Positions 7,107 through 16,040 of a DNA stretch of 19,589 nucleotides are shown in pieces. The translations under genes and the position numbers were made by a program. The stretch is from Thermodesulfobacteriota bacterium (lineage in GTDB: Bacteria > Desulfobacterota > BSN033 > UBA1163), in the NCBI GenBank assembly GCA_030024065.1, contig JASEIE010000026.1:1-19589 (forward strand), written 5' to 3'. How positions within the stretch are numbered: position 1 is the stretch's first letter; each line of letters starts with the position of its first letter. The notes under the pieces are model-generated. The model did no database searches and was not told where the DNA came from. It saw only the letters and a program-made list of their open reading frames with translations.

Positions 7107-7219
7107 GCAAGGGCAAGGAAGCCGGTATCGGCTTAGGTCAAGGGGTTAAGTGTGAAAGGTTCAACACGAACAACTTAACCTCTCGACCAAACGGGCCTCT
7201 TAACCCTAACCTTAACCCG
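7107..7219. repeat. Long imperfect palindrome, GGTTAA/GAAGCCCGT family (copy A)
   Basis: This fills the gap between the acyl-CoA dehydrogenase and fabD. The left arm contains the core GAAGCCGGTATCGGCTTA (7118-7135); the right arm holds the inverse core, GAGGCCCGTTTGGTCGAG on the other strand (7182-7199). Inner arms GGTTAAGT (7144-7151) and ACTTAACC (7173-7180) are exact complements. Related elements are at 8145-8340, 12330-12450 and 16469-16594. Confidence 0.6.
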
Positions 7220-7229
7220 AAGGTTCTTT

Positions 7230-8150
7230 ATGGAGAATGTGGCTTTTATCTTCCCTGGACAGGGTTCCCAATCTGTTGGAATGGGAAAGGAATTCTACGA
7301 CCATTTCAAAGTGGCAAGGGAAGTCTTTGAAGAAGCCGATGATACCCTTTGCTTCTCCATTTCAGATCTCTGCTTTCAAGGAACGGAAGAGGCCCTGAAA
7401 TTGACCGAGAATACCCAGCCCGCAGTGCTGACCACCAGCATTGCCGCGCTTAAAGTCCTTCAGGCAGAAAAAGGGATCCAGCCCCGGCTTACAGCCGGAC
7501 ATAGTCTGGGAGAGTATAGTGCCCTCATAGCATCAGGAGCGCTCTCATTCGCAGAGGGTGTCCAAATTGTCCGGCTCCGTGGAAGATTCATGCAAGAGGC
7601 TGTTCCGGTCGGGGAGGGGGCCATGGCGGCCATCCTTGGTATGGAGAAGGAAGAAGTGGAAAAGGTCTGTGAAGAGGCATCGTCCGGGGAGATTCTCTCT
7701 CCTGCAAATTTCAACTGTCCGGGACAGATCGTCATTGCAGGCCACTCGAATGCAGTTGAACGGGCGATAGAGATCACCAAACAGAAGGGCAAGAAAGCCA
7801 TGCTTCTTCCGGTCAGCGCACCCTTTCACTCTCCCTTGATGGGACCTGCGGGCGTTCGTCTGAGCGAGGCCATGGAAAGCATCACCTTTAAAGAGTTGAA
7901 TGTTCCGGTGGTGACCAATGTGGAAGCAAAGATCAATACCTCAAAGGAGAGAGTAAAACCCCTGCTGGTGGCTCAGGTGTCGAGCCCTGTCCGCTGGGAG
8001 GAGTCCATGCGGAGGATGATCCAGGAAGGGATCGAACAATTTCTGGAGATAGGACCCGGAAAGGTTCTCTCCGGGATGATGAAGCGGATCGATTCGAAGG
8101 TGGAAACAGGGAACTTAGAAGATATTCAGTCACTGAAAAAGATTGGTTAA
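7230..8150 (+). CDS. fabD: Malonyl-CoA:ACP transacylase FabD
   Basis: A 306-residue enzyme that moves malonyl from CoA to ACP to supply chain extension. FIFPGQGSQSVGMG opens the protein; the nucleophile is S92 in GHSLGEYSA, with R117 and H200 (APFHSP) matching the known catalytic and carboxylate-binding residues. Length is normal. The ribosome binding site before the ATG is weak, and the upstream gap is filled by repeat copy A. The last codons and stop (GGTTAA) coincide with the left edge of repeat copy B. Confidence 0.97.
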   Translation: MENVAFIFPGQGSQSVGMGKEFYDHFKVAREVFEEADDTLCFSISDLCFQGTEEALKLTENTQPAVLTTSIAALKVLQAEKGIQPRLTAGHSLGEYSALIASGALSFAEGVQIVRLRGRFMQEAVPVGEGAMAAILGMEKEEVEKVCEEASSGEILSPANFNCPGQIVIAGHSNAVERAIEITKQKGKKAMLLPVSAPFHSPLMGPAGVRLSEAMESITFKELNVPVVTNVEAKINTSKERVKPLLVAQVSSPVRWEESMRRMIQEGIEQFLEIGPGKVLSGMMKRIDSKVETGNLEDIQSLKKIG

Positions 8151-8340
8151 GGTTACGGTTACGAAGCCCGTTTCGGTTAGCGTCAATCGGTTATAGGTGA
8201 CGATGCTGGTATCGAAACAAAAAACTCGAAATTAGAAGTTCGAGTATCCAGCACCCATATACGAGCTTCGATACGAGCTTCGACAACGACAAACGTAGCC
8301 TTTTATTAACGATACGGGCTTCGTTACCATTGCCGTTAGA
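8145..8340. repeat. Long imperfect palindrome, GGTTAA/GAAGCCCGT family (copy B)
   Basis: The left arm core is GAAGCCCGTTTCGGTTAG (8163-8180) and the inverse right core is GAAGCCCGTATCGTTAA on the other strand (8322-8306). The middle holds a nested hairpin: ACTCGAA (8224-8230) with TTCGAGT (8239-8245), inside TGCTGG (8204-8209) and CCAGCA (8248-8253). A 12-base unit beginning ATACGAGCTTCG is repeated twice in tandem near 8259-8282. The left edge overlaps the fabD stop codon. Positions 8294-8318 are an exact inverse copy of 12355-12379 (25 bases). Confidence 0.7.
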
Positions 8341-8367
8341 CTTTATTTTTTAAACGAGGAGAAGAGA

Positions 8368-9108
8368 GTGGAACTTTCAGGGAAAGTAGCCTTAGTCACA
8401 GGAGCGGCTCAGGGGATTGGAAAGGCGATCGCCCTGATCCTCGCTAAAAACGGGGCAGATATCGTCGTCTCGGATATCAATCTCGAGAAGGCCGAGGAGA
8501 CGGCAAATGAGATCCGGACGATGGGACAAAAATCCCTGGCAATGAAGTCGAATGTGGCGGATCTCAAGGATGTGGAAGGAATGGCCAAAGCGATCATTGA
8601 GAAGTTTGGAAAGATCGATATCCTGGTCAATAACGCCGGGATTACCCGTGATCGATTGATCCTGAGGATGACGGAAGAGGACTGGGATGCTGTTCTCGAT
8701 GTCAACCTGAAGGGGACCTTCAACTGTACCAAAGCGGTGATCAGATATATGTCCAAACAGAAAAGCGGAAGGATCGTCAATATCGCCTCTGTGGTTGGAA
8801 TGATGGGGAATGCGGGACAGGCAAATTACTCAGCGTCCAAAGCAGGTGTGATCGGTTTGACCAAGACGATTGCCAGGGAGTTTGCGCAGAGGGGGATCAA
8901 TGTGAATGCGATCGCTCCCGGATATATCCAGACTCCCATGACCGATGGTATTCCGGAAAAGGCCAAAGAGGAGTTGAAACGATTGATTCCGATGGATCGG
9001 TTAGGCCAACCCGAGGATGTGGCCAATGCCGTGCTCTTCCTGGTTTCGGAAAGTTCGAGTTACATCACCGGACAGGTATTAAATGTCAACGGTGGCATCT
9101 ATATGTGA
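8368..9108 (+). CDS. fabG: 3-oxoacyl-ACP reductase FabG
   Basis: A 246-residue short-chain dehydrogenase that reduces 3-oxoacyl-ACP with NADPH in fatty acid elongation. The cofactor motif TGAAQGIG (11-18), NNAG (88-91) and the catalytic set N113, S141, Y154, K158 (YSASK) are all present, as is the C-terminal ITGQVLNVNGG. The start is GTG at 8368 with GAGGAGAAG upstream. It is followed by acpP after 12 bases, so the two are translated from one message. Confidence 0.96.
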   Translation: MELSGKVALVTGAAQGIGKAIALILAKNGADIVVSDINLEKAEETANEIRTMGQKSLAMKSNVADLKDVEGMAKAIIEKFGKIDILVNNAGITRDRLILRMTEEDWDAVLDVNLKGTFNCTKAVIRYMSKQKSGRIVNIASVVGMMGNAGQANYSASKAGVIGLTKTIAREFAQRGINVNAIAPGYIQTPMTDGIPEKAKEELKRLIPMDRLGQPEDVANAVLFLVSESSSYITGQVLNVNGGIYM

Positions 9109-9120
9109 GGAGGTGAATCA

Positions 9121-9357
9121 ATGGATATTGAGAAGAGGGTAAAGGAGATTATCGTAGAGCAGTTAAGTGTGAACGAGAGCGAGGTCAATCCCGAAGCCAA
9201 ATTCGTCGATGATTTAGGCGCGGATTCTCTCGACCTGGTGGAACTGGTGATGGCTTTGGAGGAGGAATACAATATGGAGATCTCCGACGAGGATGCTGAA
9301 AAGATCCTGACGGTGGGCGATGCCATTGAGTATATCCGGACCCGTGCGGCTCAGTAG
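9121..9357 (+). CDS. acpP: Acyl carrier protein
   Basis: A 78-residue acidic helical protein that carries growing acyl chains. The phosphopantetheine attachment site is S36 in [11 protein letters not shown] strong GGAGGTGAATCA precedes the ATG. Length and charge are typical. It serves FabD, FabG, FabF and PlsX, all encoded in this window. Confidence 0.98.
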   Translation: MDIEKRVKEIIVEQLSVNESEVNPEAKFVDDLGADSLDLVELVMALEEEYNMEISDEDAEKILTVGDAIEYIRTRAAQ

Positions 9358-9392
9358 TTTGGATGCACCTGCTCCATTTCTACCCGTCGCCC

Positions 9393-9405
9393 GCCTGCGG
9401 CAGGC
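9393..9405. repeat. Short palindrome, GCCTGC-G-GCAGGC (copy 2)
   Basis: A perfect 6-bp inverted repeat around one base, with the flank CAGGCAGG as in the copies at 1724 and 18280. It lies in the 80-base gap between acpP and fabF, upstream of the fabF ribosome binding site. Confidence 0.6.
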
Positions 9406-9437
9406 AGGGCAGACTGGAAAAAAGGAGGGGAGATGTC

Positions 9438-10679
9438 TTGAGAAGAAGGGTTGTCGTAACCGGAATGGGATTGGTAATCCCTGTGGGGATCGGAGTCGAA
9501 ACGGCATGGGAAAATGTCTGTGCAGGGAAGTCAGGTATTGGTCCCCTTACACGGTTTGATTCAGACGGGTTCGAGACAAAGATTGCCGGTCAGGTGAAGG
9601 GCTTCAATCCGGAGCTGTATATTGAAAAGAAAGAGGTTAAGAAGATGGATCTCTTCATTCAATATGCCATGGCCGCGGCGAAGGAAGCCATGGAGGATGC
9701 CCGGTTAAGCATCACCCCCGAAAACTCTGAACAAATCGGCGTAATCGTGGGCACAGGATTGGGAGGATTACCCACCATCGAGAAGTATCATAAAATCCTT
9801 CTGGAAAGGGGACCGGGACGGATTTCTCCCTTCTTCATCCCCATGCTCATTGCCAATCTGGCTTCCGGACATATTGCAATTCAATACGGCGCAAAAGGAC
9901 CCAACACGTGCGTGGTAACTGCCTGTGCCACAGGCGCCCATTGCATCGGTGAAGCCTTCCGGGACATTGTCTACGGGGATGCAGAGGCCATCATCGCCGG
10001 AGGAACGGAAGCCAATATCACACCTCTTACGGTTGGAGGTTTCAATGCCATGAGGGCTCTCTCCACCCGGAACGATGAACCGGAGAAGGCCTGCCGTCCA
10101 TTCGAAAAGAACCGGGATGGGTTTGTCGTGGCAGAAGGGGCTGGAATTGTTGTTTTGGAAGAGTTGGAATTTGCCATGAAACGGAATGCCAAGATTTACG
10201 CTGAAATAATCGGCTATGGCTATACAGGAGATGCCTATCATATTACCGCTCCTTCTCCGGATGGAGATGGAGCGATACGGTGTATGAAGATGGCCATTAA
10301 AGATGCGGGGTTGCGACCGGAGGAGGTCGATTATATCAATGCCCACGGCACCTCCACCCCCCTGAATGATATGACCGAGACCCTTGCCATCAAAGCAGTC
10401 CTTGGTGAACATGCTAAAAAGGTGCCCATCAGTGCAACCAAGTCAATGACCGGCCATCTGCTCGGAGCGGCTGGAAGCACGGAGGCCATCTTCACCGTCC
10501 TGGCCCTCCGGGACGGAATCCTTCCCCCCACCATCAACTACGAGGAGCCGGACCCGGAATGCGATTTGGATTATGTCCCGAATGTAGCCAGGCGTCAGCC
10601 ATTGAATGTAGGAATGTCCAATGCTTTTGGATTCGGCGGGACGAACGCAACGATTATCTTTAAAAAATTCTCAGGATAG
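9438..10679 (+). CDS. fabF: 3-oxoacyl-ACP synthase II FabF
   Basis: A 413-residue condensing enzyme that extends acyl-ACP with malonyl-ACP. Using the TTG start at 9438, the catalytic residues fall exactly at the family numbers: C163 (TACATG), H303 (NAHGTSTP), K335 and H340 (SATKSMTGH). AAAGGAGGGGAG lies just upstream of this TTG, and [10 protein letters not shown] is the usual N-terminus. A longer frame from ATG 9363 would read through the palindrome at 9393-9405 and add 25 unlikely residues. rpiB starts 5 bases after its stop. Confidence 0.97.
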   Translation: MRRRVVVTGMGLVIPVGIGVETAWENVCAGKSGIGPLTRFDSDGFETKIAGQVKGFNPELYIEKKEVKKMDLFIQYAMAAAKEAMEDARLSITPENSEQIGVIVGTGLGGLPTIEKYHKILLERGPGRISPFFIPMLIANLASGHIAIQYGAKGPNTCVVTACATGAHCIGEAFRDIVYGDAEAIIAGGTEANITPLTVGGFNAMRALSTRNDEPEKACRPFEKNRDGFVVAEGAGIVVLEELEFAMKRNAKIYAEIIGYGYTGDAYHITAPSPDGDGAIRCMKMAIKDAGLRPEEVDYINAHGTSTPLNDMTETLAIKAVLGEHAKKVPISATKSMTGHLLGAAGSTEAIFTVLALRDGILPPTINYEEPDPECDLDYVPNVARRQPLNVGMSNAFGFGGTNATIIFKKFSG

Positions 10680-10684
10680 TAGCG

Positions 10685-11137
10685 ATGCAGATTGGATTGG
10701 CCTGCGACCACGGCGGCTTCGAACTCAAAGAGGAATTAAAGGCCTTTCTAAAATCGAATGGCCACGAACCCATCGATATGGGAACCTTCAATGAGGACTT
10801 GGTTGACTATCCCGACTATGGTGTCCTGGTCGCCGAAAAGATCTCGAGGGGGGAACTGGAGAAAGGGATACTCATCTGCGGGACAGGCATCGGGATGTCG
10901 ATTGTCGCCAATAAGTTCCGAGCGGTGAGAGCCGCTCTTGCAAACGATCTCTTTTCTGCCCGCCTCAGCCGGGAGCATACCGATGCCAATATCCTGGTCA
11001 TCGGGGGAAGAATCGTCGGAAGAGAATTGGCCAAAGAGATTGTCCGGGTCTGGCTGGAAACCCCATTCATCGGAGGAAGGCATCAGCGACGTCTGGAAAA
11101 GATCAAAGCCCTGGAGAAAGAGAAGTTTAAAAAATAA
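10685..11137 (+). CDS. rpiB: Ribose-5-phosphate isomerase B
   Basis: A 150-residue isomerase that interconverts ribose 5-phosphate and ribulose 5-phosphate; the latter is also the substrate of the RibB half of RibBA in this window. D8-H9 in the N-terminal CDHGG motif, C65 in ICGTGIGMSI and H98 in REHTDANIL match the active site of the RpiB/LacAB family. RpiB is the better call than LacA/LacB because the genes around it are housekeeping. In relatives rpiB is often followed by glyA (from memory); here a repeat-filled gap follows. Confidence 0.94.
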   Translation: MQIGLACDHGGFELKEELKAFLKSNGHEPIDMGTFNEDLVDYPDYGVLVAEKISRGELEKGILICGTGIGMSIVANKFRAVRAALANDLFSARLSREHTDANILVIGGRIVGRELAKEIVRVWLETPFIGGRHQRRLEKIKALEKEKFKK

Positions 11138-11141
11138 GCAC

Positions 11142-11290
11142 CAAATTACAAGCGCCAAATAGCAAACAAATTTCAATCGACCAAATTCGAAACCTTAAGG
11201 AATATATTTTCTGTCATTTGAAATTGGTGCTTTGAGTTTATTTGGGATTTGAAATTTGGAAATTGGGATTTGAAAATCGTTTCATCCTCA
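11142..11290. repeat. AT-rich imperfect inverted repeat between rpiB and the dCMP deaminase gene
   Basis: CACCAAATTACAAG and AACAAATTTCAAT on the left face CATTTGAAATTGGTGCTTTG and repeated GGGATTTGAAATTTGG words on the right, giving an imperfect inverted repeat of about 150 bases. The word composition resembles the AT-rich flanks of the element at 1745-2030. No gene is seen. Confidence 0.5.
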
Positions 11291-11303
11291 TCATGGCTTA
11301 CCC

Positions 11304-11804
11304 TTGAAAAAGAAAGAGAGAAAAAAGGTTTGTCCTCCGCGGCCTTCCTGGGATGAGTATTTCATGGATATCACCCACCTCGTTGCCAAGCGTTCCACGT
11401 GTCTCCGGAGGCAGGTAGGAGCCATCCTCGTTAAAGATAAAAAGATTCTGGCAACCGGTTACAACGGTGCCCCTTCGCGATTGGAACACTGTCTGGACAT
11501 AGGCTGCCTTCGTGAGAAATTGGGGATACCCTCCGGAGAACGGCATGAACTATGCCGTGGCCTTCATGCAGAACAGAATGCGATCATACAGGCAGCTTAC
11601 CACGGGGTAGAGATCCGTGGCGCCACTCTCTACTGTACCAATCATCCATGCATCATCTGTTCCAAAATGATCATCAATTCAGGAATTGAAAAAATTGTCT
11701 ATGAAGAGGGTTATGCGGATGAATTGGCCAGAGAGATGCTCAAAGAGTCCGGGGTCGCCATCGAACATTTTAAAAGAAAATCAAACGTCCAAGGTAGAAA
11801 GTAG
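11304..11804 (+). CDS. Deoxycytidylate (dCMP) deaminase, ComEB-like
   Basis: A 166-residue zinc deaminase that converts dCMP to dUMP for thymidylate synthesis. The zinc and catalytic residues are H88 and E90 (LHAEQNA) with C116 and C119 (HPCIIC); [10 protein letters not shown] and the ATGYNGAPS segment are typical of the family. The start is uncertain: TTG at 11304 has no good binding site, but no in-frame ATG lies before Met21, and PRPSW must be included. The last codons overlap the hairpin that begins at 11793. It is followed by nrdR, a regulator of nucleotide reduction, a sensible partner. Confidence 0.92.
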   Translation: MKKKERKKVCPPRPSWDEYFMDITHLVAKRSTCLRRQVGAILVKDKKILATGYNGAPSRLEHCLDIGCLREKLGIPSGERHELCRGLHAEQNAIIQAAYHGVEIRGATLYCTNHPCIICSKMIINSGIEKIVYEEGYADELAREMLKESGVAIEHFKRKSNVQGRK

Positions 11805-11840
11805 TCAGGGAGATAGAAAAACCGCTTTCCACTTTCTGCC
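11793..11840. repeat. Hairpin overlapping the dCMP deaminase stop
   Basis: GGTAGAAAGT (11793-11802) and ACTTTCTGCC (11831-11840) pair at 9 of 10 positions. The left arm supplies the final codons and part of the stop of the deaminase gene. No T-run follows, so it is not a convincing terminator. Confidence 0.5.
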
Positions 11841-11854
11841 AACCACTATCGAAG

Positions 11855-12328
11855 ATGAAATGTCCTTTCTGTGGCCAGTTAGAGAGTAAGGTCGTCGATT
11901 CCCGCCTGGGCAAGGATAAGGAGACGATTCGACGAAGGAGGGAGTGCCTCAAGTGCCAGAAGCGATTTACCACGAGTGAGAGGGCAGAAGACAGCCTTCC
12001 GCTGGTGGTGAAGAAGGACGGAAGAAGAGAACTCTTCAACCGTATTAAAATCTTCAATGGCCTGAAGAAGGCATGTGAAAAGAGACCCATTAGTATCAAT
12101 GAAATTGAGAAGATCGTCAACCGTCTTGAGTCCTATTTTCAGGAAAAAGGGGAGAGGGAGATCAGGAGCTCTGAAATCGGGGAGAAGGTGATGGAGGAAC
12201 TCCACCGGTTGGATGGTGTGGCCTATGTCCGCTTTGCCTCTGTCTACCGTCAGTTTAAAGATATTCCTGAGTTTATGGATGAACTGAAAGAACTCCTCGG
12301 GAATAAGGAAGAAGTCAAACAGAAATAA
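11855..12328 (+). CDS. nrdR: Transcriptional repressor NrdR
   Basis: A 157-residue ATP/dATP-sensing repressor of ribonucleotide reductase genes. An N-terminal zinc ribbon has MKCPFC and CLKCQKRF (C3, C6, C31, C34), followed by the ATP-cone domain (about 48-138) with [16 protein letters not shown] and the [10 protein letters not shown] segment. Length and motifs are standard. No clear ribosome binding site precedes the ATG. Its targets, nrd genes with NrdR boxes, are not in this window. Confidence 0.96.
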   Translation: MKCPFCGQLESKVVDSRLGKDKETIRRRRECLKCQKRFTTSERAEDSLPLVVKKDGRRELFNRIKIFNGLKKACEKRPISINEIEKIVNRLESYFQEKGEREIRSSEIGEKVMEELHRLDGVAYVRFASVYRQFKDIPEFMDELKELLGNKEEVKQK

Positions 12329-12329
12329 A

Positions 12330-12450
12330 AGTCAATCGGTTAAAGGTTATGAGGCCCGTATCGTTAATAAAAGGCTACGGTGATCGTCTTTTTATTCTTT
12401 ATACGTAACCGTTACCGTTAACCGATACGGGCTTCGTCACCGTAACCGAA
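12330..12450. repeat. Long imperfect palindrome, GGTTAA/GAAGCCCGT family (copy C)
   Basis: The left core GAGGCCCGTATCGTTAAT (12351-12368) faces the right core, read GAAGCCCGTATCGGTTAA on the other strand (12435-12418). GTCAATCGGTTA on its left is shared with copy B (8182-8193). The 25 bases at 12355-12379 are an exact inverse copy of 8294-8318. The element fills the gap between nrdR and ribD. Confidence 0.7.
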
Positions 12451-12461
12451 ATACTATCTTT

Positions 12462-13583
12462 GTGGAATTTACAGTGAAGAATGACGAACATTGGATGAGA
12501 CGTGCCCTTCGCCTTGCGGCCAGGGGTAGAGGGAGAACATCGCCCAACCCCATGGTTGGTGCTGTCCTGTTGAAGGACGGAAAGGTGATAGGGGAAGGGT
12601 ATCATAAGAGGGCAGGGGAATCTCACGCTGAGATCATCGCCATCAAAAGGGCGGGTAACGCAGCCAGAGGCGCCACACTTTATATCAATCTTGAGCCCTG
12701 CTCCCATTACGGAAAGACACCGCCCTGCGCTCATGCTCTGATCGAAGCAGGAATGAAAAGAGTGGTGGTCGGAATGGAGGACCCCAACCCACTGGTTAAA
12801 GGAAGAGGCATGGAGGCCCTTCGAAAGGCCGGCCTCGATGTCGAGACCGGGATTCTCGAAGAGGAATGCCGGAGATTGAACGAGGCCTTCTGCAAATATA
12901 TTCTAAAAAAAGAGCCTTTCGTCATGATGAAAATTGCATCAACGCTTGATGGAAAAATTGCAACGCAACGAGGCGAATCGAAATGGATTACCGGAGAGGC
13001 CTCAAGACGGTTCGTTCATCGCTTAAGAGATCAGGTCGATGGCCTCCTTGTTGGCATTGGAACGATCCTGAAGGATGATCCCATGCTGACGGCACGGATC
13101 AGAGGAGGGAGGGATCCCTATCGGATCGTTCTTGACAGCCGATTGAGGATTCCGGAGGGGGCCCGAGTCGTCGTCACCTCTCCGGCGAAAACGATCATAG
13201 CGACAACAGAACTGGCGCCCGTAGAAAGAAGAGAAGCCTTAGAGAAGAATGGGGTCCGGGTCTTGATCCTTGATTCCACGCAGGAAAGGGTCAATTTAAG
13301 GTCTCTCCTTTCAAAGTTGGGAGAGATGGAGATGATGAGCCTCCTAATAGAGGGAGGAAGTGAGGTGAATGGTTCGTTCTTAGATCAAGGCCTGATCGAC
13401 AAAATCTTCCTCTTTCTCTCTCCGAAATTGATGGGTGATTGTCAGTCTCCGGGAATCTTCAAAGGAAGAGGAGCGGCAACGCTTGAAGAGGCTTGCTCCC
13501 TGAATCGACTCAGCGTCAAAAGGATCGGAGAAGACATCCTCGTGGAAGGATATTTGAGGAAGCCATGTTCACTGGAATCATAG
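12462..13583 (+). CDS. ribD: Bifunctional riboflavin deaminase/reductase RibD
   Basis: A 373-residue two-domain enzyme for the second and third steps of riboflavin synthesis. The N-terminal deaminase (about 8-150) has zinc residues H55, E57 (SHAEIIA), C80 and C89 (PCSHYGKTPPC). The C-terminal reductase (about 152-367) has the TLDGKIAT segment and IVLDSRLRIP. The start is ambiguous: GTG 12462 gives the coordinates here, but GTG 12474 (MKNDEHWMRRAL) is equally near the family length; neither has a strong binding site. ribE starts inside its 3' end. No FMN riboswitch is seen upstream. Confidence 0.95.
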   Translation: MEFTVKNDEHWMRRALRLAARGRGRTSPNPMVGAVLLKDGKVIGEGYHKRAGESHAEIIAIKRAGNAARGATLYINLEPCSHYGKTPPCAHALIEAGMKRVVVGMEDPNPLVKGRGMEALRKAGLDVETGILEEECRRLNEAFCKYILKKEPFVMMKIASTLDGKIATQRGESKWITGEASRRFVHRLRDQVDGLLVGIGTILKDDPMLTARIRGGRDPYRIVLDSRLRIPEGARVVVTSPAKTIIATTELAPVERREALEKNGVRVLILDSTQERVNLRSLLSKLGEMEMMSLLIEGGSEVNGSFLDQGLIDKIFLFLSPKLMGDCQSPGIFKGRGAATLEEACSLNRLSVKRIGEDILVEGYLRKPCSLES

Positions 13584-14218
13584 AAGGCAAGGCCAAGGTA
13601 TTAAGGATAAAACATCAAGGTTCGGCGAAAAGATTGACCATCGAATTACCCTTCCATTTGACAGAGGTGCAACTTGGTGATAGTATTAATATAAATGGTG
13701 CCTGCCTGACCATTGCCGAAAAGGAAGGTCAGGCGATTGCATTTGATCTTTCAGGGGAGACCATAGAGAAGACCCTTTTGAGGGATTTGAAGGAAGGCGA
13801 TTTTGTCAATCTCGAAAGAGCCCTGAGACTGACCGATCGTTTGGGAGGCCATATCGTAACAGGGCATATCGATGGCATAGGAGTGATCACCGAAAAGAGA
13901 AAAGGGGGGGATTTTGTCAATCTGAAGGTAAAGATTCCCGAAAGCCTGTCGAAATACATCGTTCCAAAAGGGTCAATTGCCATCGATGGAATCAGTCTGA
14001 CGGTTAATGAATGTTGGGAGGAAGAGATTCGAATCACCCTTATTCCCTATACGCTCGAAAAGACGACTTTGGTGGATAAAAGGGTCGGCGAGCGTGTCAA
14101 TATCGAGGCCGATCTTTTGGGAAAATATGTGGAGAGGCTGTTGAGTCAGGGGAGTGGAAAATCCAAAGGATTGGATTTATCCTTCCTAAAGGAACACGGG
14201 TTTATCGAAGGAGAGTGA
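13565..14218 (+). CDS. ribE: Riboflavin synthase, alpha subunit type
   Basis: A 217-residue enzyme that converts two 6,7-dimethyl-8-ribityllumazine molecules to riboflavin. It has the MFTGIIEG start and two similar lumazine-binding barrels (about 1-95 and 97-190), seen in the paired motifs [23 protein letters not shown] and [10 protein letters not shown]. The ATG at 13565 lies 19 bases inside ribD with GAGGAAG upstream, pointing to translational coupling. Its stop overlaps the GTG that could open ribBA. Confidence 0.96.
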   Translation: MFTGIIEGKAKVLRIKHQGSAKRLTIELPFHLTEVQLGDSININGACLTIAEKEGQAIAFDLSGETIEKTLLRDLKEGDFVNLERALRLTDRLGGHIVTGHIDGIGVITEKRKGGDFVNLKVKIPESLSKYIVPKGSIAIDGISLTVNECWEEEIRITLIPYTLEKTTLVDKRVGERVNIEADLLGKYVERLLSQGSGKSKGLDLSFLKEHGFIEGE

Positions 14219-14223
14219 AAACG

Positions 14224-15435
14224 ATGGTCAGTACCATTGAAGAGGCGTTGGAAGATATCCGTCTGGGAAAGATGGTCATTCTGGTCGACGATGAGGATAG
14301 AGAGAATGAGGGAGACCTTACCATGGCCGCAGAGAAGGTGACACCGGAGGCCATCAATTTTATGGCAAAATATGGAAGGGGGCTCATCTGCCTCACCTTG
14401 ACCGAAGAGAGGATCAGTGAGCTTCGGATCCCGATGATGGTCCCTGAAAATACCTCTCGCTTTCAGACCGCATTTACGATCTCCATCGATGCATGCCGAG
14501 GGGTGACGACAGGCATCTCCGCAGCTGATCGGGCATGTACGATTTTAACCGTTATCGATGAGAAGACCCAGCCTGAGGACCTGGCCTCACCCGGCCATAT
14601 CTTCCCTTTGAGGGCGAAAAAGGGTGGGGTCCTGGTCCGCACCGGGCAGACTGAAGGGTCGGTCGATCTGGCAAGGCTGGCTGGACTGAAGCCTGCAGGA
14701 GTGATCTGTGAGATTATGAACGAAGATGGGACCATGGCACGGATGCCCGACCTGCAGCTTTTTGCTAAAAAATACGGATTAAAGATTATCACCATCGCCG
14801 ACCTGATCGAATATCGTATCAGCAAAGAATCTCTGGTTCGTCGGATTGCCACGGCCAAGCTTCCCACCAAATATGGAGGAACCTTCACGGCCATCGCTTA
14901 TGAGAATGATGTCGATCCCTATCATCACATTGCCCTGATCAAAGGGGAGATCAATCCGGATGATGAAGTTCTGGTGCGTGTTCATTCTCAATGTCTGACC
15001 GGCGATGTGTTCGGTTCGAAGCGATGCGACTGTGAAGAACAGCTCCACACAGCCATGGCTATGGTGGAAAAAGAGGGCAAAGGGGTCATCGTCTATATGA
15101 GGCAGGAGGGGAGAGGGATCGGATTGGTCAATAAACTAAAAGCCTACTGTCTTCAGGATATAGGGAAGGATACGGTGGAAGCCAATGAGGAGTTGGGGTT
15201 CAAACCCGACATGAGGGATTACGGGATTGGAGCACAGATTCTGGTGGATTTGGGACTTCGAAAAATCCGCTTGATGACGAATAACCCGCGAAAGATTATT
15301 GGGCTGGAGGGATACGGGATCAAGGTTGTGGAGAGGGTTCCAATCGAGACCAAACCCCATCAGGAGAATATCGAATATCTAAAGGCGAAGGCCAAGAAGA
15401 TGGGCCATTTGCTCTCCATCAAATCAGGGGAATAG
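14224..15435 (+). CDS. ribBA: Bifunctional DHBP synthase / GTP cyclohydrolase II RibBA
   Basis: About 403 residues with two domains that start both branches of riboflavin synthesis. The RibB half (about 1-200) has [28 protein letters not shown] and [11 protein letters not shown]. The RibA half has the zinc motif [25 protein letters not shown] and [10 protein letters not shown]. All key residues seem intact, so both activities are likely. ATG 14224 is preferred because AAGGAG (14208-14213) is 10 bases upstream; GTG 14215 overlaps the ribE stop but lies one base from that site. The following gap of 123 bases has CAATG/GTCAAT repeats. Confidence 0.96.
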   Translation: MVSTIEEALEDIRLGKMVILVDDEDRENEGDLTMAAEKVTPEAINFMAKYGRGLICLTLTEERISELRIPMMVPENTSRFQTAFTISIDACRGVTTGISAADRACTILTVIDEKTQPEDLASPGHIFPLRAKKGGVLVRTGQTEGSVDLARLAGLKPAGVICEIMNEDGTMARMPDLQLFAKKYGLKIITIADLIEYRISKESLVRRIATAKLPTKYGGTFTAIAYENDVDPYHHIALIKGEINPDDEVLVRVHSQCLTGDVFGSKRCDCEEQLHTAMAMVEKEGKGVIVYMRQEGRGIGLVNKLKAYCLQDIGKDTVEANEELGFKPDMRDYGIGAQILVDLGLRKIRLMTNNPRKIIGLEGYGIKVVERVPIETKPHQENIEYLKAKAKKMGHLLSIKSGE

Positions 15436-15444
15436 TTTTTCAAT

Positions 15445-15483
15445 GCTCAATCACCCATGACCAATGGTCAATGTTCAATGAAA
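15445..15483. repeat. Small CAATG/TCAATG direct and inverted repeats
   Basis: In the ribBA-ribH gap, CAATG recurs four times in 35 bases (TCAATGCTCAAT, CCAATGGTCAATG, TTCAATG), and TGACC-AAT-GGTCA forms a small palindrome. No gene and no FMN riboswitch pattern were seen in this gap. Confidence 0.45.
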
Positions 15484-15558
15484 AAAACGAAGCGAGAAAC
15501 ATAAAATGGATTTTTCCTGAAACGCGAACAGGGTACCTTTTTGGGAAAGGAGAAAAAA

Positions 15559-16032
15559 ATGGCAAAGACCATTGAAGGCAAGTTGATGGCGAAAGGGCTT
15601 AAGTTCGGGATTGTCTTGAGCCGGTTTAACAACTTCATCAGTGATCGACTCCTTGAGGGCGCAATGGATGCATTGCGAAGAAGCGGAGCTGAGGAGGAAG
15701 GTTGCTGTGTGGTCCGGGTTCCAGGAGCCTTTGAAATTCCACTGGCCACCAAGAAGATGGCGAAGAGCGGTCGCTATGATGCTATCATCTGCCTCGGGTC
15801 TGTGATTCGTGGGGCAACACCTCATTTTGACTATATTGCCGCCGAAGTGACTAAAGGAATTGCCCATCTCACCTTAGAAAGCGAAGTGCCGGTCTCCTTC
15901 GGAGTGCTCATTACAGATACGATCGAACAGGCCATTGAGAGGGCAGGGACCAAAGTGGGCAATAAGGGCTTTGATGCAGCGATGTCCGCTATCGAAATGG
16001 CCAATCTCATGAAGGAGATTGGAAAGGGATAA
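15559..16032 (+). CDS. ribH: 6,7-dimethyl-8-ribityllumazine synthase
   Basis: A 157-residue enzyme that condenses the products of the two riboflavin branches into the lumazine. Catalytic H89 lies in [22 protein letters not shown] is the usual N-terminal substrate segment, and VPGAFEIPL is the family motif. ATG 15559 is chosen for its AAGGAG, 7 bases upstream; a longer frame from 15541 would pass through that site. nusB follows after 8 bases, as in many bacteria. Confidence 0.96.
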   Translation: MAKTIEGKLMAKGLKFGIVLSRFNNFISDRLLEGAMDALRRSGAEEEGCCVVRVPGAFEIPLATKKMAKSGRYDAIICLGSVIRGATPHFDYIAAEVTKGIAHLTLESEVPVSFGVLITDTIEQAIERAGTKVGNKGFDAAMSAIEMANLMKEIGKG

Positions 16033-16040
16033 GAGGGCAT

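Noticed and set aside
7107..7219. Repeat copies as a CRISPR array
   Set aside because: The copies are spread over kilobases between genes, are inverted pairs rather than regular direct repeats, and there are no cas genes.
9363..9437. Extended N-terminus of FabF from ATG 9363
   Set aside because: These codons cover an intergenic palindrome and a strong ribosome binding site; the TTG at 9438 gives the standard length and residue numbers.
9768..10412. 214-codon open frame on the minus strand
   Set aside because: It is fully antisense to fabF, whose conserved catalytic residues lie across this stretch; the translation shows no recognisable domain.
12329..12461. FMN riboswitch before ribD, or before ribH at 15436-15558
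   Set aside because: The conserved FMN riboswitch words were not found; the first gap is palindrome copy C and the second has only short CAATG repeats.
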